NCBI GenBank assembly: GCA_003214175.1
Contig: QCLZ01000004.1
Span: forward strand, 1-64,000
Origin: Prochlorococcus sp. AG-418-I20
GTDB lineage: Bacteria; Cyanobacteriota; Cyanobacteriia; PCC-6307; Cyanobiaceae
Direction of reading: 5' to 3'
Length of the DNA stretch: 64,000 nucleotides
Of the stretch, positions 47,248-57,956 are shown piece after piece; positions within the stretch are counted from its first letter, which is position 1, and each line of letters opens with the position of its first letter. The notes beneath the pieces are model-generated. The model saw only the letters and a program-made list of their open reading frames with translations. It did no database searches and had not been told where the DNA came from. The position numbers were made by a program, and so were the translations under genes.

Positions 47248-47350
47248 TTTAATTTCTGAAGAAAAATCTATTAGTTATATAATTAAAGTAATTAAATTTT
47301 TCATAGACTTCGAGCCTTTCTCGTAAAGCGGTGGTAAGTTAAATGAAAGA

Positions 47351-47390
47351 ACTTTTAAAGAAAATTTTTTAAAAGTTTAATTTTTTTTTT
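47351..47390 (+). promoter_or_regulatory. Hairpin and T10 tract in the gyrB leader
   Basis: ACTTTTAAA (47351-47359) and TTTAAAAGT (47368-47376) can pair fully across an 8-base loop, and ten T residues follow at 47381-47390, ending seven bases before the gyrB ATG. The layout resembles an attenuator or terminator placed in the 5' leader and leaves no Shine-Dalgarno sequence. It may equally be an AT-rich promoter element sensitive to supercoiling. Confidence 0.4.
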
Positions 47391-47397
47391 ATATTAA

Positions 47398-49691
<2,294 letters not shown>

Positions 49692-49694
49692 ATT

Positions 49695-50060
49695 TTGGAT
49701 TTTAGTTCAATAAGTATAATTTTACTCGGCAGTACTTTTGGATTAATACTTAGAATTTTCATACAAAATAAATTTAAAAAAAGAATAGGTTTTAATATTC
49801 AAAACACTTCAATAGTAAATTTTTTATCATCTTTTTTTTTAGGAATTTTAGTAGCTTTAAATTTTTTAAATAACGAAATATTAGTGTTATTTTATAGTGG
49901 TTTTTTAGGATGTTTTAGTACATTTTCTTCCTTTATATATCAACTATTTATTCTATTTAAAAAGAGAAAATTCCTGAGATTATTTTTCCATTATATTGAA
50001 GTGATCATTTTTTCATTCCTTTTCTTTTATTTAGGTTATTTTCTTATTAAGTTCTTTTAA
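49695..50060 (+). CDS. crcB: Fluoride channel FluC/CrcB, first of a tandem pair
   Basis: 121-residue, four-helix membrane protein of the Fluc fluoride-exporter family. It has GLILRIFIQNKF at the first helix end, VNFLSSFFLG (keeping the pore Asn) in the second helix, and the phenylalanine-box segment GCFSTFSSFIYQL in the third. The start is a TTG three bases after the previous stop. The second copy begins one base after its stop. Fluc channels work as antiparallel dimers, and split pairs are known to form heterodimers. Confidence 0.85.
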   Translation: MDFSSISIILLGSTFGLILRIFIQNKFKKRIGFNIQNTSIVNFLSSFFLGILVALNFLNNEILVLFYSGFLGCFSTFSSFIYQLFILFKKRKFLRLFFHYIEVIIFSFLFFYLGYFLIKFF

Positions 50061-50061
50061 A

Positions 50062-50391
50062 GTGAAAAAAAATAATTTTATTTATATTCTTTTAGCTGCT
50101 TACATTGCTACTTTTTTAAGGTTAAATATAAATAATAATTTTCTTATTTCAATAATTGGGTCATTTTTTGTTGGCTTTTTTATCAGTAAAAGATTAAGTT
50201 ATTCAACTGAAAACATTTTATTTAGTGGTTTTTTTTCTTGCTTTACATCCTTTAGCGGTTTTATATATTTTTTGTACAAAGTTTTAAATCAAGGGGATTT
50301 GATAAAATTTATAATTTTTTTTAATTTAATTATTATCTTAAATTTATTCACAATGCTTTTCGGGTTCTGGATAAGTAGAAAAATTAATTAG
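50062..50391 (+). CDS. crcB: Fluoride channel FluC/CrcB, second of a tandem pair
   Basis: 109-residue four-helix membrane protein paralogous to the preceding gene, starting at a GTG one base after it. It has ATFLRLNINN, ISIIGSFFVG (keeping Gly-Ser but with Ser where the pore Asn usually is) and SCFTSFSGFIYFLYK with the Phe-box residues. The complementary losses in the two copies suggest an obligate heterodimer. mgtE follows 42 bases later. Confidence 0.85.
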   Translation: MKKNNFIYILLAAYIATFLRLNINNNFLISIIGSFFVGFFISKRLSYSTENILFSGFFSCFTSFSGFIYFLYKVLNQGDLIKFIIFFNLIIILNLFTMLFGFWISRKIN

Positions 50392-50433
50392 ATTTCATAT
50401 AATGGTGTTGTTACTTTGATAAGGATTATATTT

Positions 50434-51840
50434 ATGAATGAAAATAATTTTGAAAAAGTTACATCTTTATCTTCAGATTTAAGTACAAGAGAAAATATTA
50501 CTATTCAACTTGAGGAATTGCTCATCGCTGGAAATTATGATGAGGCAAAGTTACTTTTAGAACCTTCCCAACCTGTTGACATTGCAGATGCTATTGGAAG
50601 CCTTCCACTAATATTGCAGGCATTAGCATTTCGATTACTAAAGAAAAATGAAGCAATTGAGGTTTATGAATACTTAGATCCAGTAGTTCAGCAAACTTTA
50701 TTAGAAAGACTTCGCTCAGGAGAGGTTTTGGAAATCGTTGAAAAAATGTCTCCTGATGATAGGGTTCAACTCTTTGATGAATTACCTGCAAAAGTTGTAC
50801 GAAAATTTTTGTCTGCTCTTAGTCCTGGTGAAAGGAAAGTCACAGCTGAATTACTTGGATATGAGCCTGAAACTGCTGGAAGATTAATGACAACTGAATT
50901 TATAGATCTTAAAGAGATGCAAACAGCAGCTGATGCACTTTCTTTAGTTAGAAAAAGAGCTCCATTTACTGAAACTATCTATAGCTTATATGTTACAGAT
51001 AAAGAAAGACATTTAACTGGTATTCTCTCTTTAAGAGACCTTGTAACTGCTGATCCTTCTAAGCCAATTGGTGACGTTATGACAAGAGATGTAGTTAATA
51101 TCTCTACTAATACAAATCAAGAAGAGGTTGCTAGAGCAATACAAAGATATGATTTTTTAGCTCTACCAGTCGTTGATAAAGAAAAAAGACTGGTTGGGAT
51201 AGTAACTGTTGATGATTTAATTGATGTTATAGAACAGGAAGCAACAAGAGACATTTATGCAGCGGGGGCAGTACAACCAGGAGATGAAGATGATTATTTC
51301 CAAAGTAGTTTGTTTACGATTGCACGAAGAAGAATTTTATGGTTATTAATTTTGGTTTTAGCAAATGGTTTAACGACAAAAGTTATAGCTATGAATGATC
51401 AAATATTAAAAGAAATAGTTTTATTAGCTGCATTTATTCCACTACTTATAGGTACTGGGGGGAATGTTGGTGCTCAAAGTTCAACGGTTGTCATTAGAGG
51501 TTTAAGTACTCAAAAATTGAAGTCTTTGGGTGCTATTAAGGCAGTAGTTAAGGAGGCAATAACTGGAGCTCTTTTGGGTGTTTTTATGATGCTTGTAGTA
51601 TTTCCTTTCGCTTGGTGGCAAGGAGAAGGGCCTTTAATCGCATCTGCGGTGGGGATAAGTTTAATATCCATAACAACTTTAGCTGCTACTGCAGGAGCGA
51701 TCCTTCCTTTATTGTTTGACAGAATGAAATTGGATCCAGCCTTAATGTCATCGCCTTTCATTACAACTGTCACTGATATTGCTGGTGTATTTATTTATCT
51801 AAGTACCGCTAAATGGCTATTAAACTCATCATTGGCCTAA
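50434..51840 (+). CDS. mgtE: Magnesium transporter MgtE
   Basis: Mg2+-gated channel/transporter of 468 residues. The ATG at 50434 is chosen over a TTG at 50416 because AAGGA at 50421-50425 sits eight bases before it. Order of domains: N-terminal superhelical domain (EELLIAGNYDEAKLLLEPSQPVDIADAIGSLP), two CBS domains (around PFTETIYSLYVTDKERHLTGILSLRDLV and VMTRDVVNISTNTNQEEVARAIQRYDFLALPVVD), then five membrane helices with the family motif LIGTGGNVGAQSSTVVIRGL and SPFITTVTDIAGVFIYL. Complete. Confidence 0.95.
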   Translation: MNENNFEKVTSLSSDLSTRENITIQLEELLIAGNYDEAKLLLEPSQPVDIADAIGSLPLILQALAFRLLKKNEAIEVYEYLDPVVQQTLLERLRSGEVLEIVEKMSPDDRVQLFDELPAKVVRKFLSALSPGERKVTAELLGYEPETAGRLMTTEFIDLKEMQTAADALSLVRKRAPFTETIYSLYVTDKERHLTGILSLRDLVTADPSKPIGDVMTRDVVNISTNTNQEEVARAIQRYDFLALPVVDKEKRLVGIVTVDDLIDVIEQEATRDIYAAGAVQPGDEDDYFQSSLFTIARRRILWLLILVLANGLTTKVIAMNDQILKEIVLLAAFIPLLIGTGGNVGAQSSTVVIRGLSTQKLKSLGAIKAVVKEAITGALLGVFMMLVVFPFAWWQGEGPLIASAVGISLISITTLAATAGAILPLLFDRMKLDPALMSSPFITTVTDIAGVFIYLSTAKWLLNSSLA

Positions 51841-51907
51841 ATTCACTAGGTATTTATTCTCATTTTTGTAAAAATGTGGATTATTTTGTTTAACTTTACA
51901 TTTCTTA

Positions 51908-52942
51908 ATGGTATTGTTTACAAAACATCATTCAACTTTCATGTCTTCTGAAACAATAAGTGAAAATAAACTATCGACAATCGCTAGTTTAAAAGCCAAT
52001 AATGATGTTGATCTTGTTCGGTCATACTTAAGGGATATAGGAAGAGTTCCATTACTATCTCATGAGCAAGAAATTACTTTAGGCCGACAAGTTCAAGAGT
52101 ATATGCAAGTTGAAAGAACAGAATTAGAAATTATTGAATTAACAGGAGATAAGCCTAGTATTGAAGAATTATCGACCAAATTAAATTTATCTATCTCTAC
52201 TATAAAAAAAAGATTGAGAGCCGGACAGAGAGCCAAAGAAAGAATGGTGGCGGCGAATTTAAGATTGGTAGTAAGTGTTGCAAAAAAATATACAAAAAGA
52301 AATATGGAACTTTTAGATTTAATCCAGGAGGGAACTATAGGATTGGTTAGAGGAGTCGAAAAATTCGATCCAGCTAGAGGTTATAAGTTCTCAACATATG
52401 CGTATTGGTGGATTAGGCAAGGTATTACGAGAGCAATAGCTGAAAAAAGTCGAGCCATAAGACTACCAATTCACATAACTGAAATGTTGAATAAGTTAAA
52501 AAAAGGTCAAAGAGAGCTCAGCCAAGAAATGTCTAGAACTCCAACTGTAAGTGAACTTGCAAAATACGTAGAGCTTCCCGAAGATGACGTTAAAGATTTA
52601 ATGTGTAAAGCTGGGCAGCCAGTTAGTCTCGAAACTAAAGTCGGTGATGGTGAAGATACTGTTTTATTAGATTTACTGGCAGGAGGCGAAGATTTGCCAG
52701 ACGAACAAATAGAGATGGATTGTATGAGAGGTGATCTGCAGTCTCTTTTACATCAATTGCCTGATCTGCAATGTAGAGTTTTAAGAATGAGGTATGGGAT
52801 GGATGGTGATGAGCCAATGTCTCTTACAGGTATAGGAAGGGTGCTAGGTATCAGTAGAGATAGAGTAAGAAACTTAGAAAGAGATGGATTAAGAGGCTTG
52901 AGAAGACTAAGTGATAATGTAGAAGCTTATTTTGTTTCTTGA
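51908..52942 (+). CDS. RNA polymerase sigma factor, sigma-70 group 2
   Basis: 344 residues (or 333 from the ATG at 51941; neither start has a clear ribosome-binding site). Region 1.2 is DLVRSYLRDIGRVPLLSHEQEITLGRQVQ; region 2 is LRLVVSVAKKYTKRNMELLDLIQEGTIGLVRGVEKFDPARGYKFSTYAYWWIRQGITRAIAEKSRAIRLPIH; region 4 is VLRMRYGMDGDEPMSLTGIGRVLGISRDRVRNLERDGLRGLRR. Region 1.1 is absent, as in non-essential group 2 factors that cyanobacteria use for light, nutrient or diel responses. Which paralogue it is cannot be decided here. Its last 16 bases overlap the convergent hydrolase gene. Confidence 0.93.
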   Translation: MVLFTKHHSTFMSSETISENKLSTIASLKANNDVDLVRSYLRDIGRVPLLSHEQEITLGRQVQEYMQVERTELEIIELTGDKPSIEELSTKLNLSISTIKKRLRAGQRAKERMVAANLRLVVSVAKKYTKRNMELLDLIQEGTIGLVRGVEKFDPARGYKFSTYAYWWIRQGITRAIAEKSRAIRLPIHITEMLNKLKKGQRELSQEMSRTPTVSELAKYVELPEDDVKDLMCKAGQPVSLETKVGDGEDTVLLDLLAGGEDLPDEQIEMDCMRGDLQSLLHQLPDLQCRVLRMRYGMDGDEPMSLTGIGRVLGISRDRVRNLERDGLRGLRRLSDNVEAYFVS

Positions 52943-53841
52943 ATAAATTCATTAATTAATTTATTTGTTTTTTCAGGTTCTTCATCATGAGGACAGTGAC
53001 CAGCCCCATTTATAATATCTAATCTTTTGATATTACTGAATTGTTTCTTCCACTCTCTCGCTTCATTTAAAGATTCCCAAGGATCTTTTTCACCCCAAAT
53101 TAATTGGATTGGAGCATCAACTTTTTCGAAAAGGTCGGTAGCAAGATAGTCATCAAATAAGTTAATAAAACCACGAAATGCTTCTTTAGAATTTTTCCTT
53201 TGAGAAGGTTGATAAAGTATGTCAATCAATTCTTTATCGATATTTTTTCCTGAAGGGTAAGCTTGTTCAAGTATTTTCTTTATAACTTTTGGATTAGCGG
53301 CTCTTGTAAATAGTGTATTACTAATTACTCTTTGTCTTACTATCGTTTTAAGGACGGGTCTCACTAGATTCATTAAGATATCACTTTTTTTTAAACGTTT
53401 ATCATCCATAGTTCTTTGTGCACAATCAATCAAAATGATACCTTTACAATTATCTTTGAGGATTTCAGCAGCTTTTAATGCAATAACTCCACCAATTGAA
53501 TTCCCTACCAAGTAAACAGGAGATTTTATTACTTCTGCACAAAAGGTTGATATTTGATTACCCCATAATTCAAATGAATATTTAATTGAGTTTTCTTGAT
53601 CAGGTTCGTAATTTAATAAAGCATTAGGCTGACTGCTTTTCCCAAATCCTAATAAGTCAATTGCGTAGCAGTTAGAAAATTTACCCAGAAAATCTTGATT
53701 ATGTCTCCAGTGGTTTTTTGATGCCCCAAAACCATGAACTAATAAAATTGTAAAATTTTTTTCAGAAGTAGATTCTTTTGATAAAGACCAAGAAATTTCC
53801 CAATTTTTCCACTTCCAAATTTCAGATTTATTTAAAGACAC
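52927..53841 (-). CDS. Alpha/beta-fold hydrolase
   Basis: 304-residue hydrolase. The oxyanion region is LLVHGFGASKNHWRHN, the nucleophile elbow is LVGNSIGGVIALKAA (S115), the acid is probably in IQLIWGEKDPWE and the histidine is in INGAGHCPHDEEPEK. This is the layout of the large esterase/haloalkane-dehalogenase-like group common in cyanobacteria and plastids. The substrate cannot be read from sequence. It overlaps the end of the sigma-factor gene by 16 bases and diverges from the sugar kinase gene. Confidence 0.88.
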   Translation of the reverse strand: MSLNKSEIWKWKNWEISWSLSKESTSEKNFTILLVHGFGASKNHWRHNQDFLGKFSNCYAIDLLGFGKSSQPNALLNYEPDQENSIKYSFELWGNQISTFCAEVIKSPVYLVGNSIGGVIALKAAEILKDNCKGIILIDCAQRTMDDKRLKKSDILMNLVRPVLKTIVRQRVISNTLFTRAANPKVIKKILEQAYPSGKNIDKELIDILYQPSQRKNSKEAFRGFINLFDDYLATDLFEKVDAPIQLIWGEKDPWESLNEAREWKKQFSNIKRLDIINGAGHCPHDEEPEKTNKLINEFIQETK

Positions 53842-53931
53842 TATGAATATGCTTTTAATTAAACTTTAATTCAAAAAAAAAATATTCGTCTTGTGTAAAT
53901 TATTCTTAGTTAAGAAAAAGCGTTCATTCTT

Positions 53932-54930
53932 ATGAAAAAGAAAAAGGTCATATGTATTGGAGAGGCTTTGATAGATAGAATTAGAAATAAGTTAAATCAA
54001 GGATTTACAGATTTTTTGGGTGGTGCGCCGGCTAATGTTGCTTGTGCATTAAGAAAATTAAAAATCGATTCAATATTTATAGGAAGTTTGGGTAATGATG
54101 ATTATGGAAAAAAATTTATTACGAAGTTTAATGAATTGGGCGTTAATTTAGATTTTTTGCAATTAGATAATGATTCATCTACTCGCGTGGTTAATGTAGA
54201 TAGAGATCAATTTGGAGATCGTTTTTTTTTCGGTTTTGAGGAAAGTTCTCATTCATTCTTTGCAGATGAAGTTCTTTGTAAGAAATTAATCGAAAAAGAA
54301 ATTTTAAATTTGGAGAAATCTTTTCTAGAAATAAAATATTTGGTTACAGGAACGATCTTATTATCATCTCCAATATCAGCAGAGACTATTTTTTTTCTTC
54401 TCGAACAGGCTAAAAAATCTGAAGTCAAAATAGTTATTGATTTGAATTGGAGAGAGGTATTTTGGGATCATTCAAGTTTTTCATCAGAAATTAGTAAAGC
54501 CGCGAGAGTTAATTTAATCAAGAATTTTTTAAATCATGCAAATGTTTTAAAGCTTGCTAAGGAAGAAGCAACTTTGTTTTTTGAGGATGAAAACCCCTTG
54601 CTAATATCTCAACAACTATCTAATAAACCAGATGTAATAATAACTGATGGGGAATATCCCGTTTCTTGGTATATCAACGGATTCCAGGGAATTACCGCAA
54701 CTCCTTCTTCACAAAAAATTGTTGATACAACTGGCGCAGGCGATGCTTTTCTAGCTGGCTTTATTTCAAAATTAATTTCTTCTGGCTATCCTTCAAATGA
54801 ACTAGAGATAGAAGATTGCATTAAGTTTGCAGGTGTTTGCGGATTATTAACTTGTCTTGGTGAAGGCGCTATCGAGCAACAGCCATATTATGAGAAGGTT
54901 AATGAATTTTTGGGATCTCTTATTTCGTAA
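53932..54930 (+). CDS. PfkB-family carbohydrate kinase, probable fructokinase
   Basis: 332-residue ribokinase-fold kinase. Early motif VICIGEALIDRI and GGAPANVACALRKLKIDSIFIGSLGNDDYGK match fructokinase-type PfkB proteins; the C-terminal signature VDTTGAGDAFLAGFISKL contains the catalytic aspartate and anion hole. Fructokinase is the most likely activity by similarity, but other sugars cannot be excluded. Its 3' end overlaps convergent tsaE by 43 bases, one of the longest overlaps in the window. Confidence 0.85.
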   Translation: MKKKKVICIGEALIDRIRNKLNQGFTDFLGGAPANVACALRKLKIDSIFIGSLGNDDYGKKFITKFNELGVNLDFLQLDNDSSTRVVNVDRDQFGDRFFFGFEESSHSFFADEVLCKKLIEKEILNLEKSFLEIKYLVTGTILLSSPISAETIFFLLEQAKKSEVKIVIDLNWREVFWDHSSFSSEISKAARVNLIKNFLNHANVLKLAKEEATLFFEDENPLLISQQLSNKPDVIITDGEYPVSWYINGFQGITATPSSQKIVDTTGAGDAFLAGFISKLISSGYPSNELEIEDCIKFAGVCGLLTCLGEGAIEQQPYYEKVNEFLGSLIS

Positions 54931-55337
54931 TGTCTGCCATATTTTTTTGCGTAACTAATTTCTATTTTCCAGAAATTATCAATAACTGGTTCTATTAATT
55001 CTGGCCATTCAATAACTAAAATAGCTTGTTTTTGTATTGCCTCTTCTTCTTCTGAAAAAAAAACTTCTTTTGCTGAAGAAACATTTTCTAACCTATATAA
55101 ATCAAGGTGAATTAGTGGAATTTTTCCAGAGTTATAGTGATGCGATAAAGCAAATGTAGGGCTTGTAATGTCCTCAGAGATTGATAAGCCTTTAGCAATT
55201 CCTTGAACAAATGAAGTTTTTCCAGCTCCAATTGGACCCTGTAATAAAACAATTGATTGGGGATTTAATTTGTGTGAGATTTTTTCCCCTAAATTTAAAG
55301 TCTCATTTAAATTCTCTACAAACACAAAATTATACAA
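54888..55337 (-). CDS. tsaE: tRNA threonylcarbamoyladenosine biosynthesis ATPase TsaE
   Basis: P-loop ATPase that works with TsaB and TsaD to make t6A37 in ANN-decoding tRNAs. 149 residues with LLQGPIGAGKTSFVQGIAKGLSISEDITSPTFALSHHYNSG and the Walker B region IPLIHLDLYRLENVSSA, plus VIEWPELIEP. Size and motifs are normal. It overlaps the end of the PfkB gene on the opposite strand and diverges from ahcY with a 38-base gap. Confidence 0.95.
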   Translation of the reverse strand: MYNFVFVENLNETLNLGEKISHKLNPQSIVLLQGPIGAGKTSFVQGIAKGLSISEDITSPTFALSHHYNSGKIPLIHLDLYRLENVSSAKEVFFSEEEEAIQKQAILVIEWPELIEPVIDNFWKIEISYAKKYGRHYEIRDPKNSLTFS

Positions 55338-55375
55338 AAATCATTTATAGTTTAATAGAAAATTTATAACTAAAT

Positions 55376-56794
55376 ATGGTTATCTCAGATTCGGTTAAGA
55401 CCCCTACACCTAATTACGTAATTGTTGATATTTCTTTATCAGATTTTGGCCGTAAAGAAATTAAAATTGCCGAAACGGAAATGCCTGGATTAATGGCACT
55501 TAGAGATAAATATCAATCTGAAAAGCCACTAAAAGGTGCAAAAATATCTGGAAGTCTTCATATGACTATTCAGACAGCAGTTTTAATAGAAACTCTTGTT
55601 TATCTTGGCGCAGAAGTTAAATGGGCTTCATGCAATATTTTTTCAACTCAAGATCATGCGGCTGCAGCTATCGCAGATCAAGGAATTTCTGTATATGCAA
55701 AAAAAGGTGAAACTCTTGATGAATATTGGCAATATACCCACTATATCCTTGATTGGGGTTCAGACTCTCCAAATATGATTCTTGATGATGGGGGAGATGC
55801 AACTGGCTTATTGATCTTAGGTAGTAAAGCAGAAAAAGATTTATCTGTTTTAGATAATCCAAGTAATGAAGAAGAAATTGCTTTGTTCAATTCTATTAAG
55901 TCTAAGCTGAAAAATGATAGTAACTTTTATTCTAGAATTAAGAGTAATATCATTGGTGTCACCGAAGAAACTACAACGGGAGTTGCAAGACTTTATCAAC
56001 TGCAAAAGCAAAATGCTTTACCTTTTCCTGCTATCAACGTTAACGATTCAGTAACTAAGAGCAAATTTGATAATTTATATGGCTGCAGAGAATCTTTAGT
56101 TGACAGCATAAAGCGTGCCACTGATGTGATGATTGCTGGTAAGGTCGCTTTAGTAATGGGTTTTGGAGATGTAGGTAAAGGTTCAGCACAGTCTCTAAGA
56201 GGACTTGGTGCAATTGTGAAAGTTGCTGAGGTTGACCCAATTTGCGCTCTTCAAGCTGCAATGGAAGGTTATAGCGTGGTTACTCTGGACGATGTTGTAG
56301 AAGATATAGATATCTTTGTTACCGCAACTGGTAACTTCCAGGTAATAACACATGAAAATCTTGTAAAAATGAAGGATGAGGCCATAGTTTGTAATATCGG
56401 CCATTTCGATAATGAAATTGATGTAGCTTCATTGAAGGATTATCCATGGGAAAATATTAAGCCGCAGGTTGATCACATAACTTTACCAAGTGGCAATAAA
56501 ATAATCCTTTTAGCTGAAGGCAGATTAGTGAACTTAGGTTGTGCCACGGGACATCCAAGTTTTGTAATGAGTAATTCTTTTACCAATCAAGTTCTAGCCC
56601 AAATTGAACTTTTCAATAAGTCAGAGAAATATTCTAAAGAGGTTTATGTTTTACCAAAACATTTAGACGAAATGGTAGCTAGATTGCACCTTGATAAAAT
56701 TGGTGCAAAATTAACAAAATTAACTAAGGAACAAGCAGATTATATTAACGTTTCTGTTGAAGGACCTTATAAACCAGAACTTTATAGATACTAA
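55376..56794 (+). CDS. ahcY: Adenosylhomocysteinase
   Basis: NAD-dependent hydrolysis of S-adenosylhomocysteine to adenosine and homocysteine, recycling the methyl cycle. 472 residues with [79 protein letters not shown], the NAD loop [18 protein letters not shown] and [11 protein letters not shown]; it ends [10 protein letters not shown]. The insert around residues 150-190 is typical of the long bacterial form. The leader is only 38 bases, too short for a SAH riboswitch. The DedA gene begins two bases after its stop. Confidence 0.97.
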   Translation: MVISDSVKTPTPNYVIVDISLSDFGRKEIKIAETEMPGLMALRDKYQSEKPLKGAKISGSLHMTIQTAVLIETLVYLGAEVKWASCNIFSTQDHAAAAIADQGISVYAKKGETLDEYWQYTHYILDWGSDSPNMILDDGGDATGLLILGSKAEKDLSVLDNPSNEEEIALFNSIKSKLKNDSNFYSRIKSNIIGVTEETTTGVARLYQLQKQNALPFPAINVNDSVTKSKFDNLYGCRESLVDSIKRATDVMIAGKVALVMGFGDVGKGSAQSLRGLGAIVKVAEVDPICALQAAMEGYSVVTLDDVVEDIDIFVTATGNFQVITHENLVKMKDEAIVCNIGHFDNEIDVASLKDYPWENIKPQVDHITLPSGNKIILLAEGRLVNLGCATGHPSFVMSNSFTNQVLAQIELFNKSEKYSKEVYVLPKHLDEMVARLHLDKIGAKLTKLTKEQADYINVSVEGPYKPELYRY

Positions 56795-56796
56795 GT

Positions 56797-57456
56797 TTGA
56801 GTTTAATTTTTATAAATATATTTCAATTAATACCTGATTTTATTGAGAGGGCTGTAGAAACAAATTCAACATTGGCTTACCTCACCATTTGTTTGGCTAT
56901 GTTTTTAGAAAATATCATCCCTCCAATTCCATCGGAGATAATAATGCCTTTGGGAGGTTTTTTTGTTTATCGAGAAAAATTAAATTTTTTTATCTTAGTT
57001 TTTTGGGGCTTATTTGGAACAATTTTAGGATCTTTGCCTTGGTATTATTTGGGAAAGTTAGTTAATGAGAAAAAACTGTCAAAATTTTTAGATAAAAGAG
57101 GAAAATATGTAGGAATAACTTCTGAGGATCTCTCCAAAAGCAAACTTTGGTTTGATAAATATGGTGTTTCTTTAGTTTTCTGGGGTCGATTAGTACCAGG
57201 AATAAGAACATTGATTTCAGTTCCTGCTGGTATGGAACTTATGCCACTTAGAAAGTTTTTAATTTGGACAACTTTAGGCAGCTTAATATGGGTTGCAATT
57301 CTTACTTATGCAGGATTTATTCTTGGGGATAATTGGCAGGTTATTGAAAGTTATCTAGATCAATATAAATATATTGTTAAGCCTGTATTAATTGTTTTAG
57401 TCTTATATTTATTATTTAAGTTTGTTTTCGGAGTTTACAAAAGAAATAGAACTTAG
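56797..57456 (+). CDS. DedA-family membrane protein
   Basis: 219-residue integral membrane protein of the SNARE-associated/DedA (VTT) group, now linked to lipid scrambling or undecaprenyl-phosphate recycling. Motifs are MFLENIIPPIPSEIIMPLGGFF, GTILGSLPWYYLGKLVNEKKL, and FWGRLVPGIRTLISVPAGMELMPLRKFLIWTTLGSLIWVAILTYAGF. The start is a TTG two bases after ahcY. Cotranscription with ahcY is likely. Its TAG overlaps the ssb stop (shared TTAG at 57453-57456). Confidence 0.9.
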   Translation: MSLIFINIFQLIPDFIERAVETNSTLAYLTICLAMFLENIIPPIPSEIIMPLGGFFVYREKLNFFILVFWGLFGTILGSLPWYYLGKLVNEKKLSKFLDKRGKYVGITSEDLSKSKLWFDKYGVSLVFWGRLVPGIRTLISVPAGMELMPLRKFLIWTTLGSLIWVAILTYAGFILGDNWQVIESYLDQYKYIVKPVLIVLVLYLLFKFVFGVYKRNRT

Positions 57457-57824
57457 AAAGGAATTTCGCTTGAGTTATTGTTGTTGGCATATTGGTTGTT
57501 TTCAGATTCTTTACGAGAGCTCAGCAAGTTTAATCTATCTACTCTCACTACTGGTTTGTATCTATCTTCACCAGTATTTTTGTCTTTCCAACTATCAATC
57601 TTAAAGCTTCCTGTAATTCCAACTAAAGAACCCTTTTTGACGTAATCTGCCGCTATTTGGGCTTGCTTACCCCATATTTCTAAATTAAACCAGTCTGGTT
57701 CCTCATCCCTACTCCTTCTGTTTACTGCCAGAGTAAAATTCGCTACGATACTACCGGATTCAAAATATCTGACATCTGGTTCTCTACCAGCTCTGCCTAC
57801 TAGATTGATAGTGTTAATTTCCAT
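57453..57824 (-). CDS. ssb: Single-stranded DNA-binding protein
   Basis: OB-fold protein that coats single-stranded DNA in replication and repair. 123 residues with INTINLVGRAGREPDVRYFESGSIVANFTLAVNRR, DWFNLEIWGKQAQIAADYVKKGSLVGITG and the closing strand RYKPVVRVDRLNLL. The C-terminus is a short Asn-rich linker ending EIPF: the terminal Pro-Phe used for partner binding is kept, but the acidic run before it is reduced to one glutamate. The gene is monocistronic and leftward, diverging from mreB. Confidence 0.94.
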   Translation of the reverse strand: MEINTINLVGRAGREPDVRYFESGSIVANFTLAVNRRSRDEEPDWFNLEIWGKQAQIAADYVKKGSLVGITGSFKIDSWKDKNTGEDRYKPVVRVDRLNLLSSRKESENNQYANNNNSSEIPF

Positions 57825-57956
57825 AAATTTTTTTTTTTATACTACTCATATTTTTAGTTTCTGCTCAAAGTTTTACGTGCTATTCATAACTAAACGAGAA
57901 ATTTATGAGAGCTCAACAAAAATTAGATATATTATTTAAAAAAAAGATTTCTTATT

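Noticed and set aside
55338-55375. Possible SAH/SAM riboswitch before ahcY
   Set aside because: Only 38 AT-rich bases without the conserved G/C-rich aptamer core.
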